A DNA stretch of 64,000 bases from Kitasatospora paranensis (lineage in GTDB: Bacteria > Actinomycetota > Actinomycetes > Streptomycetales > Streptomycetaceae). The stretch is from contig NZ_BAABKV010000001.1 in the NCBI RefSeq assembly GCF_039544005.1, positions 3,224,001 through 3,288,000 on the forward strand, given 5' to 3'. The position numbers were made by a program, and so were the translations under genes. This document shows positions 27,821 through 37,760 of the stretch, in pieces. How positions within the stretch are numbered: position 1 is the stretch's first letter; the number at the start of each line of letters is the position of its first letter. The notes below the pieces were generated by a model. The model did not search any database, was not told where the DNA came from, and worked only from the letters and a program-made list of their open reading frames with translations.

Positions 27821-28497
27821 GTCCACCTGCGCCGCATCCGGGCACTGGCGGCCGGCGGCGCGGTGCTCGCCCAGATCTGGGCGGTCGGCCTCGCACCGGG
27901 CAGCGCCCACGCGGCGCAGGCTGCCGGCGCACCCGGGCCCGGTGCCGGCCTGATCGGGACGGTCGCCGATGCCTCGGTGGAACTCCGCAGGCTCGGTGCG
28001 GACGCCCTGCCGGCCGTCCAGTGGCGGACCGAGCCGATCGGCCGGCTGCTCCAGGAGCGGCTCAGGGCCTGTGGACTCCCGCTGCCGGGCCCGGGTGCCG
28101 GCCTGCCGGGCACCTTCGCCCTCGCGGCCCTGCTGCACCCCGCTGTCCCTTCGCATCCCCGGGGGGACGGCGGGCTCGCCACCGCCGCCGTGCCGGTGCG
28201 GCCCGCCGACCGGCCCGCGGCACCCGAACGGCCGGCCGGATCGGCGGATCCGGCCGGCAGCGACGTACGGCAGAACGCCCCGGCCGGGCTCGGCCCGTCC
28301 CCCGGCCCGCCGGCCCGGCCCGCGAGCCGGTGCGTGTCCGTCCGCCGGCCTTGCCGGCGGACGGCGGGCTGACGGTGGCCCCGGCCGTGGCGGCGGACAC
28401 CGACGACACCGTGGCCGTGCTGGTGCCGATCGCCGCCGGGCTGCTGCTCACCGGGGTCGCCACCTACAAGCACCGCGGACTGCCGCGCGGGCACTGA
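27821..28497 (+). CDS. Secreted, C-terminally membrane-anchored small protein (frame broken)
   Basis: Two frames fit one protein of about 225 residues. The first has a signal peptide, HLRRIRALAAGGAVLAQIWA...APGSAHA, and a body with LGADALPAVQWRTEPIGRLLQERL. The second ends with VAADTDDTVAVLVPIAAGLLLTGVATYKHRGLPRGH, a single helix followed by positive residues, typical of streptomycete surface proteins held by a C-terminal anchor. The frames join if one base is missing somewhere in about 28200-28370. No ATG or GTG is found before the signal peptide in its frame, so the exact start is unknown and the 5' end may be disturbed too. Function unknown. Confidence 0.5.
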
Positions 28498-28508
28498 CCC
28501 CGCTCGAC

Positions 28509-28533
28509 GGCCCGAGGTCGTGGACCTCGGGCC
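28509..28533. terminator. Bidirectional hairpin between convergent genes
   Basis: GGCCCGAGGT and ACCTCGGGCC form a perfect 10-bp stem with a 5-nt loop, between the anchored protein and the spermidine-synthase-like gene. Confidence 0.8.
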
Positions 28534-28590
28534 ATCGGTCCCCGTCCCCGGTCCACCTCCCCGGTCCACCTCCCCGGTCGCCGGGGCCGG

Positions 28591-29523
28591 TCAGCGGAAG
28601 ACGCCCGGCGGCGGCGCCGGCGACGGCACCGCCGAGGCGTCCGTCAGCGGGCTCGCCCCGGCCGTGAAGTCGACCAGCCCGCGGCCGTGTTCGATCCGGC
28701 CCAGCGCCGAGTCGGAGGCGACCCGGCGGCCGAGTTCGTCGATCGGGATCGGTGTCGTGGCCGCGACCAGGACGAGGTTGCCGAACCGCTTGCCGCGCAG
28801 CACCGCCGGATCCGCCACCAGGCAGACCTCCGGGAACACCGCCAGCAGGGTGGCCGTCTGGGCCCGCGCGAACGCCAGGGCCGACCCGTCGGCGATGTTG
28901 GCGACCAGCCTGCCGCCCGGCGCGAGGGCCCGCGCGGCGAGCGCGGCGAACTCCGTCGTCGCACAGTGGGCCGGCACCCGGGCGCCCGAGAAGACGTCCA
29001 CGATCACCAGGTCGGCGGCGCCCTCGGGCGCGCGTTCCAGCACCGAGCGGGCGTCCGCACCGCGTACCCTGATCTGCCATCCGCGTTCCAACGGCAGCTG
29101 TGCGCGCACCAGTTCGGTCAGCGCGGTGTCGATCTCGGCGACCTGCTGCCGGGAGCGGGGCCGGGTCGCGGCGACGTAGCGGGCCAGGGTGAGCGCACCA
29201 CCGCCCAGGTGCAGCACGCCGATCGGCCGGCCGGGCGGCGCGGCGAGATCGACGAGGTGGCCGATCCGGCGCTGGTACTCGAAACCGAGATGGGCGGGGT
29301 CGTCCAGGTCGACCAGTGACTGCGGGGCGCCGTCGAGGAAGAGCTCCCAGCCGCGCGGGCGGTCCCGGTCGGGACGCAGTTCGGCGGTGCCCGAGTCGAC
29401 GGGGTGCACCAGCGGACCCTGCGCGTGGCTGCGCCCGCCCGGGTCCTGCGTCGTCGCGTCGGCGGGCGGCCCGTCGGCCGGGCGGGCCCTGCCGGCCCGG
29501 TTGCTGCGTCCCATGGCGGCCAT
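28591..29523 (-). CDS. Spermidine-synthase-like methyltransferase-fold protein
   Basis: This 310-residue protein has the Rossmann-like core of spermidine synthases: GVLHLGGGALTLARYVAATRP (nucleotide loop), QQVAEIDTALTELVRAQL (acidic residue after strand 2) and DLVIVDVFSG. The usual polyamine-synthase signature GGGDGG is replaced by GGGALT, so true spermidine synthase activity is doubtful; actinobacteria often have such homologues of unknown substrate. The first 40 residues look unstructured. M at 29523 or 29514 may start it, with no clear ribosome site. Confidence 0.75.
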   Translation of the reverse strand: MAAMGRSNRAGRARPADGPPADATTQDPGGRSHAQGPLVHPVDSGTAELRPDRDRPRGWELFLDGAPQSLVDLDDPAHLGFEYQRRIGHLVDLAAPPGRPIGVLHLGGGALTLARYVAATRPRSRQQVAEIDTALTELVRAQLPLERGWQIRVRGADARSVLERAPEGAADLVIVDVFSGARVPAHCATTEFAALAARALAPGGRLVANIADGSALAFARAQTATLLAVFPEVCLVADPAVLRGKRFGNLVLVAATTPIPIDELGRRVASDSALGRIEHGRGLVDFTAGASPLTDASAVPSPAPPPGVFR

Positions 29524-29631
29524 TATCCGGCACCCGCGGTGCGGCGGCCCGGGCCGCCCCGGCGGGCGTCTGCGCAGGTCGGCCCGGTGGGCGGGGCGCG
29601 GACGGAAGCCCGGTCGGCGGCGAGGGGCGGC

Positions 29632-30117
29632 TCAGAACGGGCCGAGGCCGCCAGCGGTGAGGGTGCAGGCCGCCTCGCAGAGCGCCGAGCGGAGCACCCA
29701 GGCGTCGGTCGGCCGGGCCGTTGACTGCGGCCCGGCGGGCGGCATGACCCAGCGCGGGTCGGTCGGCGGGAGGAGGTCCGCCCCGGGTGTACAGGAGCTG
29801 CCGGGGAGGTGCCAGCTGCGGGCCGTCCCGGCCGGGACGAGGAAGGAGACCGCCGAGCCGCCGGCGCTCTGCAGGACGGCGCCGCACGCCCGGCGCAGCC
29901 GGAGGATGTCGACGGTCTCCAGCCCGTGCCGGACGGTGACGGTCACGGTGTCGTAGTCGGCGGGTGCGCGGGTCGCGCTGCCGCCGCCGCCGGCGGACGA
30001 GGTCCCGCGGTCGGGCCGGAGGCCGCCGTCCAGACCGTCCGGCAGCAGGGCCGGGGTGTGGCCGACCGGCACCCGGGGGGCGGTCGGCCGTCGGTACTGG
30101 GGCACTCCGGTGGCCAT
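29632..30117 (-). CDS. Hypothetical protein, weakly similar to the protein at 37.8-38.3 kb
   Basis: This is a 161-residue protein without signal peptide or membrane segment. A Gly-rich N-terminal region is followed by a possible alpha/beta domain (TVTVTVRHGLETVDILRLRRACGAVLQ) and an end RWVMPPAGP...DAWVLRSALCEAACTL. The end resembles RWIVAPDSREPWLPGAAVVLWACVRAA of the protein at 37761-38342. AGGAGG before the ATG at 30117 gives good support for a real gene. Function unknown. Confidence 0.6.
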   Translation of the reverse strand: MATGVPQYRRPTAPRVPVGHTPALLPDGLDGGLRPDRGTSSAGGGGSATRAPADYDTVTVTVRHGLETVDILRLRRACGAVLQSAGGSAVSFLVPAGTARSWHLPGSSCTPGADLLPPTDPRWVMPPAGPQSTARPTDAWVLRSALCEAACTLTAGGLGPF

Positions 30118-30457
30118 GGGGACCTCCTGTCACCTCGTCAGTTCGAAAGCTCCGGGCCGCCCGATCGTGGGGGTGGGTGCCGGGGGCTTCCACGTATCAG
30201 GACAACGCAGGCAGGGGGCCGGAGGCCACGGCCACGGCTGCGGCAAGCCATGGCATTTCATGGCGGAACCCGGCAACCGTGCCCGTGTTGTCCGTAATTG
30301 AGGGCATCGATCCTGCTCACTCGGCGCGCCCGACCGGTGACTCCCGGTACTGTCGTGCCAGCACCGCACGGACACCCCATCCGTCCGTCGCGGCGCGGAG
30401 ACCGCCGGCAGCACCACCAGTACGACCCCTCACCTGTACGACCCTCGGAGCGCAGCG
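30118..30457. promoter_or_regulatory. Divergent intergenic region
   Basis: Some 340 bases separate the hypothetical gene and the TPR regulator gene. It must hold two divergent promoters, but I cannot point to convincing -10/-35 pairs. An AT-richer spot at 30280-30310 is the most likely place. Confidence 0.3.
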
Positions 30458-31887
30458 ATGGCAGCCACGAGTCCTGGCGGGCCCCGGTCCGCACCGGCCG
30501 CCCCCAATGTCGTGATGCGCGGGCTGCGCGGCGACCTCTCCGCAGGGGAGTTCGCGATCGCGGTCCGCCGGGCGGCCCGGGAGATCGGCGAGCACGTGTC
30601 CTGCGATGCCCGCTATGTCGGCCGGGTCGAATCCGGGGAGATCCGCTGCCCCAACTACGCCTACGAGAGGGTGTTCCGGCACATGTGGCCGGACCGGTCA
30701 CTGGCCGACCTCGGCTTCGCGCCCCGCACGACGGTCCGCCGACGCACGGGAGAGGCCGGGCCGTCCCCGTGCCGGCACCCGACGTCGGGCACCATCGTGA
30801 CGAGGAGAACGACGACGTGCGTCGCCGTACGTTCCTGACCGGCGGCTCGACCGCCCTGGCGTCCGTGCTCGGCCTGGACGGGCCCGCCGACGCCGCATCC
30901 GGGCCGGACGGCCCGGCCGCCCCGGCGACGCCGTCCGCGCCGTCGCTCCCACCGGCGCAGCAGGCGCTGCCCGTCCCCCGCAAGGTGGGGGCGGCGGAGG
31001 TGCGCGGTGTGGAGCAGGCCGTCCGGGACATCCGCCTGCTGGACGACGCGCACGGCGCGGACGCCCTCTTCGAGCTGGCGGGCCAGTCCCTGCGCCATGC
31101 CTACGTGTTGCTCAACGAGGGCGAGTACAGCCCGGCCACGGAGCGCAGGTTGCAGGCGAGCGCCGGTGAACTGGCCGTTTCGGTCGGCTGGTTGGCCCAC
31201 GACTCGAACCGGCTGGCGGATGCCAGGTCGTTCTACTCGGAGGCGCTGGCCACCGCGCGGATGGCCGGTGACGCGGCGCTGGAGGCGCACGTCTTCTGCA
31301 ACATCGCCTTCCTGGCCCGGGATGCCGGACGGCCGCGGGAGGCGCTGCGGGCCGCGCAGGCCGGCCAGGCCGCCGCCCACGACCTCGGCTCGGCGCGGCT
31401 GTCGGCGCTGCTGGCGATGCGCGAGGCGGGCGGCTGGGCGCTGTTGCAGGACCGGTCGGCGTGCGAGCGGTCGCTGGCGCGGGCGACCGGGCTGTTCGAC
31501 CGGGGCCGGGGCGAGGCGGATCCGGAGTGGATGTCGTTCTTCGGCGAGGCCGAACTGGCCGGGCTGGAGGCGCAGTGCTGGTCGGCGCTGGGCGAGTGGG
31601 ACGTGGCCAGTGAGCGGGCCGGGCGGGCGATAGCGCTGCAGGATCCGCACTTCCTGCGCAACCGGGCGCTGTACACGGCGGAGTTGGCGCACGACCGGCT
31701 GGGCCGGGGCGACCTGGTGGGCGCCGCGGGCCACGGATCGGCGGCGGTGGCGCTGCTCGGCGAGGTCCGGTCGGCGCGGATCCGCGGGATGCTGGCCGGT
31801 ACCGCCCGGCAGCTGCGCACGCACGGGGCGGTACCGGAGGTGGCCGGCTTCCTGGACGCGTACGACGGCGCCCTCGCGGTGGCCTGA
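30458..31887 (+). CDS. HTH-TPR regulatory protein, one gene interrupted by a single-base gap
   Basis: The first frame encodes a helix-turn-helix-like domain typical of streptomycete proteins: SAGEFAIAVRRAAREIGEHVSC, RYVGRVESGEIRCPNYAYERVF, SLADLGFAPR. The second encodes a tetratricopeptide array (QSLRHAYVLLNEGEYSPATERR, FCNIAFLARDAGRPREALRAAQ, LYTAELAHDRLGRGDLVGAAGH). Both halves occur in one polypeptide of about 475 residues in related genomes. The frames join if one C is added to the run 30765-30768. The C-terminal part could otherwise start at GTG 30817. The family includes developmental regulators such as NsdA; the role here is not known. Confidence 0.72.
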
Positions 31888-31939
31888 GGCCCGGCCGGGC
31901 CGGTGGGACCTGCGGGGCGGCCGCCGCTGCGGGGCGGGC

Positions 31940-32587
31940 TCAGCCGAGGCCGTCGAGGTGGCTGTGGTCGTTCCAGATCTCGACGGCCGGCAGCCCGTAC
32001 TCCCAGGAGAGCACCGAGAGCGCCGCGGTGCCGAGCTTGAACCGCTGGGCGTACTCCGGCGGCAGGCCGAGCCAGCGGGCGGTGAGGATGCGCAGCAGGT
32101 GGCCGTGGGCGAAGAGCACCACGTCGCAGTCGGCCGCGTGCATGGTGGTGGTCTCGGGGTGCGGGACGCCGTGGGTGTCGCGGACGTCGTCGAGGAAGCC
32201 GTCGACCCGGGCGGCGACCTCGGCGAGCTTCTCGCCGCCGGGGACGCCGTCGCGCCAGATCAGCCAGCCCGGGTGGTCGGTGGCGCGGATGTCGGTGCCG
32301 GTGCGGCCCTCGTACTGTCCGTAGTCCCACTCCAGCAGTTCGTCGCGGTCGACGGCGCGGTCGCCGAACCCGGCGAGCTCGCAGGTCTCGCGGGCGCGGG
32401 AGAGCGGGCTGGTGTAGACGCGGGCGTCGGTGAGGCCGTTCCAGGGCGCGCGGGCGAGGCGGGCGCCGAGGGCGCGCGCCATCGCGCGGCCCTCCTCGGT
32501 GAGCGGCACGTCGGTGCGGCCGGTGTGGCGGCCGGTGGCCGACCAGGCGGTCTCGCCGTGGCGGACGAGCACGATGCGGGCGGGCAT
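31940..32587 (-). CDS. Histidine phosphatase (phosphoglycerate-mutase-like)
   Basis: This 215-residue protein has the catalytic RHGE motif at its start ([12 protein letters not shown]), the second conserved Arg in [11 protein letters not shown], Glu in [11 protein letters not shown] and the second His in [13 protein letters not shown], which together form the active site of the family. Substrate unknown; many such proteins are broad phosphatases rather than mutases. AGGAG precedes the ATG. Confidence 0.88.
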   Translation of the reverse strand: MPARIVLVRHGETAWSATGRHTGRTDVPLTEEGRAMARALGARLARAPWNGLTDARVYTSPLSRARETCELAGFGDRAVDRDELLEWDYGQYEGRTGTDIRATDHPGWLIWRDGVPGGEKLAEVAARVDGFLDDVRDTHGVPHPETTTMHAADCDVVLFAHGHLLRILTARWLGLPPEYAQRFKLGTAALSVLSWEYGLPAVEIWNDHSHLDGLG

Positions 32588-32797
32588 GGGGGGACTCCTC
32601 GCAGCAGGATTCGCGGCGGCCTGGCTCGCCATTGAGGGCCGGATCCCCATGATCCCGCACCCGGCGACTACTCGCCGGTAACCCAGGTCTGCCCGGCCGC
32701 CCCCGGCTGTCTCCGGCGCCCGCCCGCCTGCCGCCGGCGGCCCTTCCGGAGGAGGCGGCCCCGATTGTCGGTGGCGGATGCAACACTGGGCCGCACC

Positions 32798-34041
32798 ATG
32801 AACGTCTCGCACCTGGGGCAGTCAGAGCCGCTCGCGCAGCGCCTCTCCGAGCTGCGCGGCCGGGCGCCGCAGCGCAGTCTCGACGCCCGTGCCCTCGCCG
32901 CGCTCGCCGCCAATCCCGGCTGCCGCCGCCGCTCGCTGCTGGACGCCGCGGGCGTCGACAAGGCGGCCGTCGCCAAGCAGCTCGGCCGACCCGCGCCGTT
33001 CGGCCAGTCCCCGTTCGCGCTGGCCCGCGGCAACGTCTTCGAGGCCCGGCTGAAGCAGGACGGCTACGCCGCCCTGCTGGAGCCGCTGCGCCGCCACCTC
33101 GGTCTGCCCGCCGAGGACGGCGCCCCGCTGGCCGTGCCCGACCTGCTGCGCCGCTCCTCCCCGCGGTGCGCGCCGATCGGACGGCCCAGGTCCTCGCCGA
33201 GGCCGCCGCCGACCCGACCGGCTGGCACCTGCTGGACCACCCGATGCTGCGGCTCACGGTGGCCGGCAGCCCCGCCTACCTGGAGCCGGACGCCCTGATC
33301 GTGCACGGCGGCCGGTCGACGGTCGTGGAGATCAAGTCCTTCCCGGTGCTCGACGGCACCGCCGACCCCGCCAAGGTGGGCGCCGCGGCCCGGCAGGCCG
33401 CGGTGTACGTGCTGGCCCTGCAGGAGACGGCCGCGGCCCTGGCCGGAGTGCCGGTCGGCCGCGGCCCGTACGCGCAGCAGGAGCTGCCGGGCGGCCCGTC
33501 GACCACGGTGCTGCTGGTCTGCCCGCGGGACTTCTCCAACCGGCCGACGGCCGCCGCGGTGGACGTCCGCCGGGAGCTGGCCACCACCCGCCGCCAGTTG
33601 AGCCGGATGACCGGGATCGGCGGGCTGCTGGCAGACCTGCCGGCCGGCACCACCTTCGACCTCGTGCCGGACGGGGCGGGCGCGCCGACCCGGTCCGCCG
33701 AGGAGCTGGCGGCAGCGGTCGGCTCGGTGCCCGCGGCGTACAGCCCGGACTGCCTGTCGACCTGCGAGCTCGGCTTCCACTGCCGGGCGCAGGCCCGCTG
33801 CGGCGACGCGGTCGAGCAGCTCGGCCGGGGCGTGCGGGGCGAACTCGGTTCGATCCGCACGGTCGCGGCCGCCCTGGCCGCCGCCGCACCGGCGGCACCG
33901 GCCACCGGGGCCGACGCCGAGGCGGCCACCGGGGCCGACGCCGGGGCGGCCGCCGGAGCCGACGCCGAGGCCGACGAGGCCTCCGCACGGCTGCGCAGGG
34001 CCGCGGCGCTGCGCGCCGAGGCGCTCGGGAGGCCCCGTTGA
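32798..34041 (+). CDS. Cas4/Dna2-like Fe-S PD-(D/E)XK nuclease (frame broken once)
   Basis: After repair the protein has 414 residues. The nuclease core is visible as PDAL, then VVEIKSF (about 178, the E-x-K of the active site), then [10 protein letters not shown] (about 199, the Q-x3-Y motif of RecB-type nucleases). A lone Cys in NPGC (about 42) plus four Cys in [17 protein letters not shown] (about 318-335) match the split cysteine pattern that holds a 4Fe-4S cluster in Cas4, AddB and Dna2. The frame breaks at the C run 33159-33162; one more C gives [18 protein letters not shown]. The C-terminal tail repeats GADAEA. It is the first gene of an operon with an unknown protein and an SF1 helicase, so the three probably process DNA ends together. 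Confidence 0.75.
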
Positions 34042-34081
34042 CCACCCGTCACCACGGCCCGCACCGCCGGGGGTCCGCCGG

Positions 34082-35688
34082 ATGAGCCTGCTGAACACCC
34101 TCGCCCGGCTGGAGGCCGTCCGCAGCGGCCGCGCCGAGCCGCTGGCGACCGTCCGCCACCGCCATCTGTCGGACCGTCCGATGGTGGTGGTGCCGCTGGC
34201 CGCGGCGGGCGAGTCGGGTGCCCCGCTCGCCGTGATGCTCGGCACCGAACGGGACGCGCCGCGGACGCACATCGTGGCCCAGCCCCTCAACCGCACGCTG
34301 CGCTTCGACTTCCTGGCCCGGTTCGGCGCCGACGTCCTGCCGTACCTGGAGTCCTTCGGCGACGACGTCGAGCAGATCGAGGGCTCCGAGCGGGATCCGG
34401 AGACGGGCGACAGGACGCAGGTCTTCCGGGAGCTGTGCGCGGACGCACCGCAGCTGATCGTGCCGAACTCGGCCGCGGTGCAGCACCTGGCGCTGATCGG
34501 CCGCTCCACCCGGTTCCGGCGCACCGCCGAGGACGCCGACCCGGGCCCGTACCCGGCGCCGACCCAGGTGCCGCTGCTGGGGCGCTGGCTGACGCACCTC
34601 ACCGACCGGGCACAGGTGCCGGGTTCCAGCCTGCTGCTGCCGATGACGGGGCTGCTCGCCCGGCACTGGGCGACCGGTCAGAGCCACCTGGAGGACCAGC
34701 ACCTGGCCGCCCAGCTGGCCTGGCACGACCCGGCGCCGGGCCTGTCCGGCGCCGAGGCCGCCGAGCGGGCCGAGTCGGAGCGCGGCCCGGACGGCCGGCT
34801 GCGGCACCCGCCGGCCGGCCCCGCCACCGACCCGCGGTTCGACGAGGCGGTGCTGGTGCCCGCGATCGCCCGGTACGACGCGGCGACGTCCGCCGCCCGG
34901 TCGGCGTCCGGCGCCGAGGCCGGGCGGGCCGAACTGCTGGTCAAGCAGGCCCTGGAGCGGCTCCACGAGGAGCTGGCCCGGGTCATGCTGCCGACCTGGG
35001 AGGACATCTGGCGCGGCCTCGACCTGCTGCGCACGCTGCCGCCCGGCGGGCACGTCGCCGACCGCTGGGAGGGCGACCGCTGGTCGTACACCGGCCACCG
35101 GGACCGGCTCGCGGCGGGCGAGCCGCCGCAGCCCCGGCAGGACGACGCGGTGACGGCCGCCCGCAAGCTCGCCCAGCGGGAGCGCGAGCAGGTCCGGCTC
35201 GACGTCCAGGAGGCGCTGGACGACCCGCTGGCGATGGCCGGGCACCGGCTCGCCGGCGAGGCCTTCGCGGGCGAGGTGGCGGAGGTGGTGCCGGAGTACG
35301 ACACCTCGGGGCGCAGCGCCAAGCCCCGGCCGCTGCTGGTGGTGCGGACGGCGGACAGCCCGCACGCGGACCCGGGCCGCGACGTGCACCGGGTGCCGGC
35401 CCCGGGCGGGCCGCAGGGCCCGGCGCCGGCGGCGCAGCGCGCGGTGGTGGTCGGTGCGGACGCGGCCGCGGGCACGGTGACCGTCCGGGTGGTGTCCGGC
35501 ATGGGCCGGAAGAAGGAGCCGGAGCCGGGCAGCCTGCCGGAGGTCGGCGAGCGGGTGGTGTTCACGCTGTTCGAGCTGACGGCGCGCCAGTCGGCGCCGC
35601 TGCCGGAGCCGGAGGACACCCCGTGGACGCACGGCGGGCCGCCAGGGGTGCCCCGGTGTCGGCCGGTGGGACGGAAGAGTGGGAATGA
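34082..35688 (+). CDS. Unknown protein in the nuclease-helicase operon
   Basis: I recognise no domain in these 535 or so residues. It starts MSLLNTLARLEAVRSGRAEPL, is mostly alpha/beta and soluble, contains WEDIWRGLDLLRTLPPGGHV in a helical middle part, and a late beta-rich section (AVVVGADAAAGTVTVRVVSGMG). It sits between nuclease and helicase, 40 bp after the first. A stop at 35688 in the neighbouring frame would overlap the helicase ATG in the coupled form ATGA and give the clean ending APVSAGGTEEWE. In the raw frame the gene would run on, in shadow-like Arg/Gly-rich sequence, to 35977. A missing base in 35645-35654 explains this. It may be a scaffold, or a third catalytic subunit of a type I cannot see. 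Confidence 0.6.
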
Positions 35689-37049
35689 GCGGCGGGATGA
35701 CGGACGATCAGGCGCCGGGCGCCGCGGCGGACGCCGCCGTGGCCGCGATCCTGGAGGCGGCGGTGCGGCCGGCCCCCGGGGCTCCGCGCGGCGTGGTGGT
35801 GGACTCCCCGCCGGGCGCGGGCAAGTCGACGCTGGTGGTGCGGGCGGCCCGGGAGCTGGTCGCGGCCGGCGAGCGGCTGATGATCGTCGCGCAGACCAAC
35901 AGCCAGGTCGACGACCTGGTGGACCGGCTCGCCGTGAAGGCGCCGGACGTCACGATCGGCCGGTTGCACGCGGGTGACTCGCGCCCGGCACCGGAGGCGC
36001 TGCGGCACGTCAACGTCACCGCCTCGGAGAAGGCCGCGGACCTGCTGGAGCAGGACGTGGTGGTCTCCACCGCGGCGAAGTGGCAGTGGGTGAAGGCCGA
36101 GGCGCCGTGGCGGCACGCGATCGTCGACGAGGCGTACCAGATGCGTTCGGACGCGTTGCTGGCGGTGGCCCGGCTGTTCGAGCGGGCGCTGTTCGTCGGC
36201 GACCCGGGCCAGTTGGACCCGTTCACGGTGGTGGGGACGGACCAGTGGGCGGGGCTGTCGTACGACCCGTCGAGCAGTGCCGTGGTGACGCTGCTGGCGC
36301 ACAACCCGGCGATCCGGCCGCACCGGCTGCCGGTCTCCTGGCGGCTGCCGGCGTCGGCGGCGCCGCTGATCTCGTCGGCGTTCTACCCGTACACACCGTT
36401 CCGGTCCGGGACGGGGCCGGGTGAGCGGCGGCTGACGGCGGCGGCACGCGCGGACGGCTCCGCGGTGGACGCCGCGATCGACGAGGCGGTGGAGCACGGC
36501 TGGGCACTGCTGGAGCTGCCGGCCCGGCACACGGTGCGGACGGATCCGCAGGCGGTGGCGGCGGTGGCCGCGACGGTGCGGCGGCTGCTGGACCGCGGCC
36601 TGACGGCGCACTCCGAGCAGGGGTCGGGCCCGGTCGCGGCCGGGCGGATCGCGGTGGGCACGGCGCACCGGGATCAGGCGGCGGCCGTCCGGCAGGCGCT
36701 CGCCGCCCTGGGCGTCCCGGTGGATCCGGCGGCGGGCCCGGCGGTGACGGTCGACACCGCCAACCGCCTGCAGGGCCGCGAGTACGACGTGACGGTGGTG
36801 CTGCACCCGCTGTCGGGGCGGCCGGACGCGACGGCGTTCCACCTGGAGACGGGCCGGCTGTGCGTGCTGGCCTCCCGGCACCGGCACGCGTGCATCGTGG
36901 TGGCGCGGGCGGGGATCGCCGAACTGCTGGACGAGCATCCGTCGACGGAGCCGGTGCAGCTGGGGGTGGCGGTGAAGTTCCCGGACGGCTGGGAGGCCAA
37001 CCACGCCGTCCTCGCCCACCTCGGCGAACACCGGGTACCGCTGGTGTGA
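35685..37049 (+). CDS. Superfamily 1 (Dna2/Upf1-like) DNA/RNA helicase
   Basis: This 454-residue protein contains all SF1 helicase motifs with little else. Walker A is DSPPGAGKSTLV (about 41-52), motif II is IVDEAYQ with the DEA form (about 148), motif III is GDPGQLDPF (about 172), motif IV SWRLP (about 218), motif V VDTANRLQGREYDVTVVLHPL (split here as VDTANRLQGREYD and TVVLHPL, about 355-375), and motif VI ASRHRHA (about 397). ATG 35685 overlaps the preceding stop; ATG 35697 is an alternative. It has no nuclease domain, which the first gene of the operon supplies. Confidence 0.85.
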   Translation: MSGGMTDDQAPGAAADAAVAAILEAAVRPAPGAPRGVVVDSPPGAGKSTLVVRAARELVAAGERLMIVAQTNSQVDDLVDRLAVKAPDVTIGRLHAGDSRPAPEALRHVNVTASEKAADLLEQDVVVSTAAKWQWVKAEAPWRHAIVDEAYQMRSDALLAVARLFERALFVGDPGQLDPFTVVGTDQWAGLSYDPSSSAVVTLLAHNPAIRPHRLPVSWRLPASAAPLISSAFYPYTPFRSGTGPGERRLTAAARADGSAVDAAIDEAVEHGWALLELPARHTVRTDPQAVAAVAATVRRLLDRGLTAHSEQGSGPVAAGRIAVGTAHRDQAAAVRQALAALGVPVDPAAGPAVTVDTANRLQGREYDVTVVLHPLSGRPDATAFHLETGRLCVLASRHRHACIVVARAGIAELLDEHPSTEPVQLGVAVKFPDGWEANHAVLAHLGEHRVPLV

Positions 37050-37054
37050 CCGGG

Positions 37055-37078
37055 CCCCGGCCGGCCCGCCGGCCGGGG
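37055..37078 (+). terminator. Terminator of the nuclease-helicase operon
   Basis: CCCCGGCCGG and CCGGCCGGGG form a perfect 10-bp stem with a CCCG loop, 5 bp after the helicase stop. Confidence 0.7.
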
Positions 37079-37230
37079 GCGCGGAGGCCCGCCGGGGCGT
37101 GCACGGTGGCGTACGCGACCCGGGGCGGGGAATAGCGACGGGGTGTGCACCGTTCCGCTACGCGGTCGGACCGCGCGACAATGGACGGCGGCCGGCCCCC
37201 TCGCCACCAACCCTCCGGAGGTGTCCTTCC

Positions 37231-37629
37231 ATGCCCGATTCCCACGCACAGGCGTCCGACCAGAGCGGCATCCCCGCGCCGGCCGCCCCGGGCCCGGGCA
37301 CCCCTCCGCGCCGGTTGCGGCCGGCCCAGCTCCTGTTCGAGCCGCAGGCCGCGGAGCCGGAGCCGGAGCGCTTCTTCGACCTCGATGCGATCGACGACCC
37401 GGCGGAGCTGCTGCGCCGGTCGACGGAGCTGGCCCTGGCCTTCCGGGCAGCCGCGGAGCGCGCCACGGACTTCCAGGCGATCGCGGCCGCGCAGCTCGCG
37501 GACACCCGCCGGTTCGACGCGCTGACCCCCGCCGAGATCGCCGCCCGGGTCGACTGGACGCCGGACTACGCCGCCCGGATGGTGGAGTACGGTCTCGGCC
37601 TGCAGCGGCAGCGCGGTTCGGAGCAGTAG
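37231..37629 (+). CDS. Small conserved hypothetical protein
   Basis: This is a 132-residue acidic cytoplasmic protein. A Pro-rich N-terminal third is followed by a helical part (DPAELLRRSTELALAFRAAAERATDFQ) and DALTPAEIAARVDWTPDYAARMVEYG, which looks like a small helical-hairpin or HTH-like motif. GGAGGTG 8 nt before the ATG fixes the start. Function unknown. It follows the helicase operon but has its own gap of 180 bp. Confidence 0.6.
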   Translation: MPDSHAQASDQSGIPAPAAPGPGTPPRRLRPAQLLFEPQAAEPEPERFFDLDAIDDPAELLRRSTELALAFRAAAERATDFQAIAAAQLADTRRFDALTPAEIAARVDWTPDYAARMVEYGLGLQRQRGSEQ

Positions 37630-37760
37630 GCCGCCCGCCGGGGCACCGCACACGGGCCTCTGGCATATGCGGGTGGGAAGGGTACGCCCCGCCGCCCCGC
37701 GCTGTCCGGCGAACCGGGTTTTCGGTCCGCCCGGAGCCGGAGCGGCGCCACCCTGCTGGG

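Noticed and set aside
28498..30193. Minus-strand frame of 581 codons across 28.4-30.2 kb
   Set aside because: It covers the spermidine-synthase-like and hypothetical genes in a different frame, which have better composition, ribosome sites or motifs.
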